From the NCBI GenBank assembly GCA_013003465.1, contig JABDIZ010000249.1, positions 1 to 26,600 of the forward strand: 26,600 bases of DNA, given 5' to 3'. The DNA is from Rhodothermaceae bacterium (lineage in GTDB: Bacteria; Bacteroidota; Rhodothermia; Rhodothermales; Rubricoccaceae). Numbering within the stretch: position 1 is the first letter of the stretch; the number at the start of each line of letters is the position of its first letter. Below the pieces are notes generated by a model. The model was given only the letters and a program-made list of their open reading frames with translations. It was not told where the DNA came from and did no database searches. Made by a program: the position numbers and the translations under genes. Below are positions 15,510-21,639 of this stretch, piece by piece.

Positions 15510-16520
15510 ATGACTGATCCCCCAGCGACGTCCTTCGCCCAGCGCCACGCGGCCAAGCTTCCATTTGTGGTAGCCGCTATCGTCTGGGTGGGTTGGGCAA
15601 TTTTCATGCAGCGCGAAGCCCTGTGGGGGCTTTTCCAGACGGAATGGTTCATGTCCGTCACGATGGCCTTTGGTTCGTTCATCGCGGGAGCCACGAGTGA
15701 GGGCGGCGGCGCGGTGGCCTTCCCGGTCATGACGCTGTTCTTCAAGATCCCCCCGGCCGTCGCGCGTGATTTCTCGCTGATGATCCAGGCCTTCGGCATG
15801 ACGGCGGCCTCGCTCCTGATCATTGTGCAGGGTATCAAGGTCGAGTGGCGCGCCATCCTGTGGGGCGGGATCGGCGGCGGCGTGGGTATCGCGCTGGGCT
15901 TAACCTCCATCGCTCCGCTCGTGGCCCCGCCGGTGGCCAAGCTGTTCTTCACGAGTCTCTGGCTCGCCTTCGCCGTGGCGCTCTACCTCATCAACCGGCA
16001 CCATGACCGCGAGACCAAAACGAAGATCGAAGGCTTCGAGCCCAAGCATGCTGCGACGTTGTTTGGCATCGGCATTCTGGGGGGCATCGTGAGTTCGATC
16101 ACGGGCAGCGGCCTCGACATCATCACGTTCTCGCTTCTGGTGCTGGCGTTCCGTCTCTCTGAGTCCATCGCCACCCCTACCTCGGTCATTCTGATGGCCT
16201 CCAATGCCGTCGCCGGATTCTTCTGGAAAGGCACCTTCCTGGGCGGCATGGAGGCTGAGGCTTTCGCCTACTGGTACGTCTGCATCCCCGTCGTGGTCAT
16301 CGGGGCGCCGCTCGGGGCCCGGTTCATCAAAAACCGCTCGCGCCTGACGATTGCGACCATCCTGTACGCCTCCATCGCCATCCAGTTCACGGCGGCGCTG
16401 TTCATCATCCCGCTAAACCCGCTGCTCGTAATGACCATCGTCGCGACGTTCTCAGCCGGCACCTTGATGTTCTGGCTGATGGCCAAGGCCGGAAGCAAAC
16501 GCCTTATGGAGTACGCTTAA
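15510..16520 (+). CDS. TauE/SafE family anion permease
   Basis: The 336-residue inner-membrane protein has about eight hydrophobic segments. The first is VVAAIVWVGWAIFM (near residue 20). The family-typical GSFIAGATSEGGGAVAFPVMTLFF follows, then FSLMIQAFGMTAASLLI, GGIGGGVGIALGL, FGIGILGGIVSSITGSGLDI and FWLMAK at the end. TauE/SafE proteins export or import sulfite, sulfoacetate or related organic anions. The ATG at 15510 (MTDPPATSFAQRHAAKLPF) is chosen because the upstream open frame reads as low-complexity non-protein sequence. No Shine-Dalgarno site is seen. It stands 129 bases before the MFS gene in the same direction, followed by a porin, which suggests a shared substrate. The substrate is not identifiable from sequence. 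Confidence 0.85.
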   Translation: MTDPPATSFAQRHAAKLPFVVAAIVWVGWAIFMQREALWGLFQTEWFMSVTMAFGSFIAGATSEGGGAVAFPVMTLFFKIPPAVARDFSLMIQAFGMTAASLLIIVQGIKVEWRAILWGGIGGGVGIALGLTSIAPLVAPPVAKLFFTSLWLAFAVALYLINRHHDRETKTKIEGFEPKHAATLFGIGILGGIVSSITGSGLDIITFSLLVLAFRLSESIATPTSVILMASNAVAGFFWKGTFLGGMEAEAFAYWYVCIPVVVIGAPLGARFIKNRSRLTIATILYASIAIQFTAALFIIPLNPLLVMTIVATFSAGTLMFWLMAKAGSKRLMEYA

Positions 16521-16582
16521 TTTCGACCCAACGGTTTTATTTCTAGCGAGATCAGCCGACACTAGTGTAAACTTGGCTTTCC

Positions 16583-16603
16583 GATCCAGAACGGATCTGG
16601 ATC
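16583..16603. promoter_or_regulatory. Perfect inverted repeat upstream of the MFS gene, candidate operator
   Basis: The half-sites GATCCAGA and TCTGGATC are exact reverse complements with a 5-base spacer. It lies 46 bases before the MFS ATG and 62 bases after the TauE stop, in a 129-base gap. No T-tract follows, so a regulator-binding site is more likely than a terminator. The function is inferred. Confidence 0.4.
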
Positions 16604-16649
16604 CTCTTGCTCTCCTGTCCCCCGATTCGCACCTACGCGTGTCAACCTC

Positions 16650-18344
16650 ATGCCCAATCCAGATTTCTCTCCCAAGAAGCGCCTGCATACCGGGATCTCC
16701 TTTCACAACGCCCCGGCTTTCTGGGCAGGGACGCTTCTGACCATCGTGGGCGTCCTGCTCCATATGCCGGACTATATCATGGCGGCTGATATGGGCTACC
16801 GCATGATCGGCATGGAAATGTCCATGTGGATGAACGTCGGGATGGGTGCCATCCTGCTCGGCATGGCCCTCGCGACGTGGGGCCTGATGCCGCGCAAGGA
16901 GACGTTAGGACGGCTAAATAAATCGGCCGTGGAAGGCGTCCACTTCCGCGCGATGGACTCGGCCCACCTGACGGGCGCACACTGGGGCTTGCTCTTCGTG
17001 CTCGGCGTCGCGCTGATCATCGATGTAATGAAGCCGGCCACGCTCGGCTTCGTGATGCCTGGCACCAAAGAGGAGTATGGCTTGACGACGGGTCAGATTG
17101 CTCTGCTCCCCCTCTCGGGCCTGACGGGCACCACCATCGGCTCCATCGTGTGGGGCATCCTCGCCGACAAGATGGGACGGCGGGCCTCGATCCTGCTGGC
17201 CTCCGTCATGTTCATTGGCACGTCCATTTGCGGGTTCATGCCGTCGTGGTACTGGAACCTGTTCATGTGCTTTGTGATGGGCCTCTCAGCGGGCGGCATG
17301 CTGCCCATCGTCTACGCGCTCATGGCCGAATCCGTCCCGTCTAAGAACCGCGGCTGGCTGGTCGTGCTGCACGGCGGCATGGGCACCGTCGGTGGCTACC
17401 TGCTGGCGAGTGGCTTCGCGGCGCTGCTGGAGCCCCAGTTTACGTGGCGCATCCTGTGGTTCGTCGGCCTCCCGACAGGCGTCATCCTGCTGTTCCTGAA
17501 CCGCTGGATCCCCGAGTCGCCGCGCTACCTCTTAGAGCGAGGGCGCGTGGAGGAAGCAAAGGCGGTCATGGCGCGCTATGGCGTGGTGCTTGAAAGGGAC
17601 GACGAGGTGAACAGCCCTGTACCGGCCCCGGTGGCCACGAACGGCCGGGAGGAGCGTGTCTCGCAATGGGGTGGGCTGATCCGCCTGTTCCAGATGCCCT
17701 ACCTGCCTCGCACAATGACGGTGTTTCTCTACGGGCTGGGCTGGGGCCTCGTCAACTGGGGCTTCCTCACCTTCGTGCCCACCTTCCTGGCCGATGCGGG
17801 CTTTGCCCGCAGCACTGCCAGCGGGCTGCTCTTCCTCTCCTCGATCTTGGCTGTACCGGGGACCATCCTCGTGGCCTACCTCTACGGCATGTGGTCGAGC
17901 AAGAAGAGCATGATCCTCTACGCGATGGCGACGGCGGCCACGATGGTCGGCTTTGCGCTGCTCGATACGACGGTGGCCGCCGAGGTCAACCTCACGATGC
18001 TGACCGTCCTCGTTGTGATGCTTCTGGTTGCCAGCGGGGGCGTCATCTCCATGCTCTCGCCGTACACGGCCGAGGTCTTCCCGACGCACCTGCGTGGCAG
18101 CGGCAGTGGCCTCGCCGCGGGGAGCAGCAAGCTGGGCGGCATCCTCGGCCCCCCACTCATCGCGGGCCTCTTGGCGGGCACCTCCAGCTTGGCGATTCCG
18201 GCGCTCGTGGTGGCTGCACCCATCGCCATTTCGGCGGGCGTGCTGGCGTTGATCGGCGTGGAGACGCGCGGACGGACGCTGGAAGACATTACCAGTGACG
18301 ACGCCATCCCTGCACCCGGCGCCGAGGCGCCCGGCGTGCTCTAG
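16650..18344 (+). CDS. MFS transporter with Met-rich two-helix N-terminal extension
   Basis: The 564-residue inner-membrane carrier contains a standard 12-helix MFS core from about residue 105. It shows GILADKMGRR (169-178, the motif A type), LSAGGMLPIVYALMAESVP, PESPRYLLERGR at the central cytoplasmic loop, and a final PLIAGLLAG region, closest in style to sugar- or organic-acid-porter MFS proteins. Before the core, residues 1-104 add two hydrophobic helices (about 24-41 and 60-80). The stretch 39-72 around and between them contains ten methionines, including GMEMSMWM. A loop with this Met spacing can bind soft metals such as Cu(I); that role is inference. It is flanked by a TauE/SafE gene and a porin gene in the same direction. 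The ATG at 16650 has no Shine-Dalgarno site. Confidence 0.85.
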   Translation: MPNPDFSPKKRLHTGISFHNAPAFWAGTLLTIVGVLLHMPDYIMAADMGYRMIGMEMSMWMNVGMGAILLGMALATWGLMPRKETLGRLNKSAVEGVHFRAMDSAHLTGAHWGLLFVLGVALIIDVMKPATLGFVMPGTKEEYGLTTGQIALLPLSGLTGTTIGSIVWGILADKMGRRASILLASVMFIGTSICGFMPSWYWNLFMCFVMGLSAGGMLPIVYALMAESVPSKNRGWLVVLHGGMGTVGGYLLASGFAALLEPQFTWRILWFVGLPTGVILLFLNRWIPESPRYLLERGRVEEAKAVMARYGVVLERDDEVNSPVPAPVATNGREERVSQWGGLIRLFQMPYLPRTMTVFLYGLGWGLVNWGFLTFVPTFLADAGFARSTASGLLFLSSILAVPGTILVAYLYGMWSSKKSMILYAMATAATMVGFALLDTTVAAEVNLTMLTVLVVMLLVASGGVISMLSPYTAEVFPTHLRGSGSGLAAGSSKLGGILGPPLIAGLLAGTSSLAIPALVVAAPIAISAGVLALIGVETRGRTLEDITSDDAIPAPGAEAPGVL

Positions 18345-18405
18345 GTCTTCCCTGTTCCGGGAGCGCTCGCAGCGGCCCGCTTTCTTCCTCAGGTCTCTAT
18401 CTGCG

Positions 18406-18425
18406 TGATCAGGAACCCCTGATCA
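18406..18425. promoter_or_regulatory. Perfect inverted repeat upstream of the porin gene, candidate operator
   Basis: The half-sites TGATCAGG and CCTGATCA are perfect reverse complements with a 4-base spacer (AACC). It ends 19 bases before the porin ATG at 18445 and begins 61 bases after the MFS stop. It would overlap the porin leader or ribosome-binding region. The absence of a T-tract argues against a simple terminator. The function is inferred. Confidence 0.4.
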
Positions 18426-18444
18426 GCCGTTTCCTATCCCCCCG

Positions 18445-19686
18445 ATGCATCGTACTCTTACTCTCTTCCTGCTGCTCTTCGTGGTCAGCGTCCAGGCCCA
18501 GCCGATCCCCTTCACGGTCAGCGGAGAGGTCCGTCACCGGAGTGAATTGGACGCCAGAGACTTCAGAGGCACAGACGACCCAATCCTCTACCACCTCCTC
18601 CGCACGCGGCTGGGAGTGAGAGCTCAGCCAAGCCCGCGCCTCACCGCGTTCGTACAGATCCAGGACGCCCGCTTCTTCGGCGGCGAGAACCCCTCGCTTG
18701 GGCGCGGCGTGCGCGACGCCGACGCAGACCAGCTCGACTTCCACCAAGCCTTCCTCGACGTGGACAGCCTCTTCGGCACCGGGCTCGGCGTGCGCGTGGG
18801 GCGTCAGGAACTGGCGTACGGCAACCAGCGCCTCCTCAGCTCTCTGGGGTGGTCGAATGTGGGGCAGAGCTTCGACGGTGCCGTGGTGCGGCTGCGGCGA
18901 GGGCGGCTCGCGGCTGACGCGTTCGCGGCGCAACTCGTCAGCCCGGTCAATCCGCTCGGAGGAGCGGGCTCACAAAACATCTTCGGCCTCTACACAGCAT
19001 GGGCGCTCTCCGATACCCATGCCCTGGACGCTTTCGTGGTGTACGACAACGCGACCCAGGAGCTGACCGCAGGGCCGGATGCGGGACAGGACTCCCTCGC
19101 ACGGGTGACGCCGGGCTTGTATGCCCACGGTACTGCCGGACGCTTCGACTACCGCGCCGAGGCCATCGGCCAGTTCGGGCAGAGGACGCTCACTGCCGGG
19201 GGGCAGCGGCTCGACGTTCAGGCCTCCCTCTTCAGCGTGAATGCGGGCTACGTTGCGTTGACCGAGCACGCGGTGCGTGTGGGGGCGGCGTACACCCGCC
19301 TCTCCGGTGATGACGACCCGATCGATGACACGTTCGGCTACTTCGACATGCTCTTCCCGCTGGGGCACGCCTTCTTCGGGTTCATGGACTACTTCCCGGC
19401 GCGCGCGGCGCCCTACGGGGTTCAGAACGCCGTCGTCTCGGTGACCGGGAATGTCACACGCACGCTACGGGTGGGCCTCGACGCCCACCACTTCGCCACG
19501 GCGGCGGAGGCTCCAATGGGCAGGACGCTTGGCCAGGAGATTGACCTCACGGGGGTGTACCGCCCGATGCCGGGGTTCGCGGTCAGCGCAGGGGCGTCGG
19601 TCTTCCTGCCGGGCGAGGTTGTAGAAGCCACCCTCGGCGACGAGACGACCACCTGGTTCTACCTCACATCGAGCCTCATCTTCTAA
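18445..19686 (+). CDS. Outer-membrane porin of the alginate-export family
   Basis: The 413-residue product starts with a signal peptide (MHRTLTLFLLLFVVSVQAQP). The mature part has alternating beta-strand character and the family marks of the alginate_exp domain: SGEVRHRSELDARDF, LRTRLGVRAQPSPRLTAFVQIQDARFFG, DFHQAFLDVD, VRVGRQELAYGNQRLL, and GWSNVGQSFDGAVVRL. The C-terminus WFYLTSSLIF ends in Phe, as expected for BAM-inserted barrels. The family includes AlgE-like channels but many members import other small anions. The gene follows the TauE and MFS genes, so the three may carry one substrate through both membranes. Its last 11 bases overlap the end of the convergent AI-2E gene. The start is the only ATG near the signal peptide; there is no Shine-Dalgarno site. 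Confidence 0.82.
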   Translation: MHRTLTLFLLLFVVSVQAQPIPFTVSGEVRHRSELDARDFRGTDDPILYHLLRTRLGVRAQPSPRLTAFVQIQDARFFGGENPSLGRGVRDADADQLDFHQAFLDVDSLFGTGLGVRVGRQELAYGNQRLLSSLGWSNVGQSFDGAVVRLRRGRLAADAFAAQLVSPVNPLGGAGSQNIFGLYTAWALSDTHALDAFVVYDNATQELTAGPDAGQDSLARVTPGLYAHGTAGRFDYRAEAIGQFGQRTLTAGGQRLDVQASLFSVNAGYVALTEHAVRVGAAYTRLSGDDDPIDDTFGYFDMLFPLGHAFFGFMDYFPARAAPYGVQNAVVSVTGNVTRTLRVGLDAHHFATAAEAPMGRTLGQEIDLTGVYRPMPGFAVSAGASVFLPGEVVEATLGDETTTWFYLTSSLIF

Positions 19687-20887
19687 CGACGCGCGCGACC
19701 GGTCCTCCGTCGCCCGGGATCTCGGATGTGAGCGTGCCACGCGCCAGCGACGGGTTGAGCAGCCGGTACTCCCGCACACTCCAGAGGATCTGGCGCACGG
19801 TCACCAGCACGACGGTAAGCACCGGGATGGCGATGAGCATCCCCAGAATTCCCGCCAGTCTGGCCCCGATGAGTACGGTACAGAGGATGACGAGTGGGTG
19901 CACGCGTGCAGCCCGTGCGAAGTAGAACGGCTGGAAAAGCACGTTGTCCGACACCTGCGTCGTGAGCATGGCGACGGCCACGCCGGGCACGAGCGAGAAA
20001 TCGCCCGTCTGTGCGATGCCGACGACCGCACCTGCCGCGAAGCCGAGGGCAGGACCGAAGTACGGGATCGTATTCGCCAGCGCCGTGAAGAGCCCCACGG
20101 CCAGCGCCCCGTCGAGGCCGACGAGCCAGAGCAACACCGTCGCCATCGTGCCGACGGAGAGCATCTGGAAGAGCAGCGCGCGGAAGTAGCGCCCGATGGT
20201 GGCTTCCACCTTGCCCACGAGCGCCAGCGTCGGCTCGAAGTAACGATTGGGCACGAGGCCCAGGAGGCGGCGCTGGAACCGCTGCCCGTCCTTGAGCAGG
20301 AAGAACGCTACGAACGGGACGACGATGATGCCGAGCGCCACATCCGCAAAGACCCCCAGCACCGACGAGAACGCGGCCGTCAGGCGCTCGCGCTGAAACA
20401 GCGTATCGAACATCTCGACGAGTTGGGCTTGCAGTACGCCCTCGTCCACCGCAGGCAGCGCGGCATGCAACCCGGCATCGAGCGACGCAGCCACCTCGGC
20501 CAGGCGTTCGGGTGAGAGCAGGGTCGTCACACTCGACACCTGCGCCGCGAGAAACGGCACCAAGAGCATCGTGGCGAACACGACGCCTCCGATGACCGCC
20601 ACGAAAGCGCCGAGCACGGCCATCATGTGGGGCAGCCCGAGGCCCTGCAACCGCGCTACAATCGGCCCCATCAGGTAGGCCAACACCGCACCTACGGCGA
20701 GGTAGAGCACGAGGTCGGAGAAGAACCAGACGAGCCAGACCAGCAACAGCAGCCCGGTCCCTACGAGCAGCCAGCGGATGAGACGGTCAGGCGAGAAGCG
20801 AAGGGGCACGATGGGCGGCGGGGTAGGCAGGGGGTAGCTGAGATACGCAGCAGCGCCTCGTTGGTTACTCCTCGGAAGCAGCGGCAT
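19676..20887 (-). CDS. AI-2E family transporter (PerM/TqsA-like permease)
   Basis: The 403-residue inner-membrane protein has paired hydrophobic helices near the N-terminus (LIRWLLVGTGLLLLVWLVWFF and VLYLAVGAVLAYLMGPIVARL). A long amphipathic region follows, then the family marks PFVAFFLLKDGQRFQRRLLGLVPNRYFEPTLALV, IGRYFRALLFQML, ALANTIPYFGPALGF, TQVSDNVLFQPFYFARAARVHPLVI and AGILGMLIAIPVLTV. Members move autoinducer-2, act as Na+/H+ antiporters, or have unknown substrates. The ATG at 20887 lies inside the end of recX and follows GAGGAGGAGG by six bases. An alternative GTG at 20809 would avoid the overlap but lacks such a site. Its tail overlaps the porin gene by 11 bases in a convergent arrangement. 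Confidence 0.88.
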   Translation of the reverse strand: MPLLPRSNQRGAAAYLSYPLPTPPPIVPLRFSPDRLIRWLLVGTGLLLLVWLVWFFSDLVLYLAVGAVLAYLMGPIVARLQGLGLPHMMAVLGAFVAVIGGVVFATMLLVPFLAAQVSSVTTLLSPERLAEVAASLDAGLHAALPAVDEGVLQAQLVEMFDTLFQRERLTAAFSSVLGVFADVALGIIVVPFVAFFLLKDGQRFQRRLLGLVPNRYFEPTLALVGKVEATIGRYFRALLFQMLSVGTMATVLLWLVGLDGALAVGLFTALANTIPYFGPALGFAAGAVVGIAQTGDFSLVPGVAVAMLTTQVSDNVLFQPFYFARAARVHPLVILCTVLIGARLAGILGMLIAIPVLTVVLVTVRQILWSVREYRLLNPSLARGTLTSEIPGDGGPVARVVRR

Positions 20888-21572
20888 CGAAATCCTCCTC
20901 CTCGCGGGCGAGGACGTCTACCACCTCGCGGGCAAGGCCGTAGGCGAAGCCGCGGCGCACGAGAAAGTCGATGGTTTTCTTCATGCGCTTGCGCGGGTCG
21001 GTCTCGCGGGCGAGCGCCTGCCAGCGCTTCCGCGCGTGCCGCTCGGCGGTAGCACCCACGTCCTCGGCCTCTTCCAGTTCATCGAGCACGGTTTCGATGG
21101 TCTCGCTCGCCACCCCGCGCTTGCGCAGTTCCATGCGAAGCCGCTGCGGGCCGTAGCCGCGCCCGGCGAACCGGCCGCGCGCGTAGGCGCGGGCATAGGC
21201 CTCGTCATCGAGGTAGCCGTACGTCTCCAAGTGCGCTACGGCGTCCTCGACCACGTCATCGGCGAAGTCCTTGGTGCGGAGCTTCCGGCGTACTTCCTGG
21301 GCCGTTCGCGCCTGATACGAGAGGTAGTTGAGCGCAGCGGCGCGCGCGCGGTGCGTCTGCTCCTTCGCGAGCAACGCCTCCTGCGCTTTCACGGTCAGCG
21401 CCATGCCCTTCCGCAGACCTGCTTCGACGGCGAGATCCAGCGCCAGCCCGAACGCAAACTGCTCATCGATGAAGACGCTCACGCGCGCGCCGTCGCGTTT
21501 CTGCTGGACCACGCGCGTGACGGTCCCTGCGCGAAGATCGGGGGCCTGTTCGTCGGGTGCGAGGTCGGGCAT
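20865..21572 (-). CDS. recX: Regulatory protein RecX
   Basis: RecX binds RecA filaments and limits recombinase activity in the cytoplasm. The 235-residue protein has the three-repeat helical RecX layout. It opens with an N-terminal beta part (AGTVTRVVQQKRDGARVSVFIDEQFAFGL), a feature of longer RecX proteins. The repeats follow: ARAAALNYLSYQARTAQEVRRKL, VVEDAVAHLETYGYLDDEAYARAYARGR, GPQRLRMELRKRGV and, further on, RKRMKKTIDFLVRRGFAYGLAREVV. The C-terminus is acidic (REEEDFDAAASEE). The ATG at 21572 is favoured over a GTG seven codons upstream; neither has a clear Shine-Dalgarno site. recA is not in the window. The end of the gene overlaps the AI-2E gene start by 23 bases. Confidence 0.9.
   Translation of the reverse strand: MPDLAPDEQAPDLRAGTVTRVVQQKRDGARVSVFIDEQFAFGLALDLAVEAGLRKGMALTVKAQEALLAKEQTHRARAAALNYLSYQARTAQEVRRKLRTKDFADDVVEDAVAHLETYGYLDDEAYARAYARGRFAGRGYGPQRLRMELRKRGVASETIETVLDELEEAEDVGATAERHARKRWQALARETDPRKRMKKTIDFLVRRGFAYGLAREVVDVLAREEEDFDAAASEE
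20894..20903 (-). promoter_or_regulatory. Strong ribosome-binding site embedded in the recX coding end
   Basis: On the minus strand the bases GAGGAGGAGG lie six bases before the ATG at 20887. In the recX frame they fall within the poly-Glu codons of the REEEDFD tail. This supports the 20887 start and translational coupling of the two genes. Confidence 0.6.
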
Positions 21573-21639
21573 CGGTGTAGGAACAGTGAACACCCGAAGC
21601 TAGCGCACCCCAGCGACGTGGTTGCGTCACGTCCCGCCA

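Noticed and set aside
16568..16575. TAAACTTG, one mismatch from the Bacteroidota -7 box TAnnTTTG, upstream of the MFS gene
   Set aside because: No matching TTTG -33 box lies 19-21 bases upstream, so I do not call a promoter.
18371..18386. Small hairpin (AGCG/CGCT) followed by T/C-rich bases after the MFS gene
   Set aside because: The stem is only four base pairs; too weak to call a terminator.
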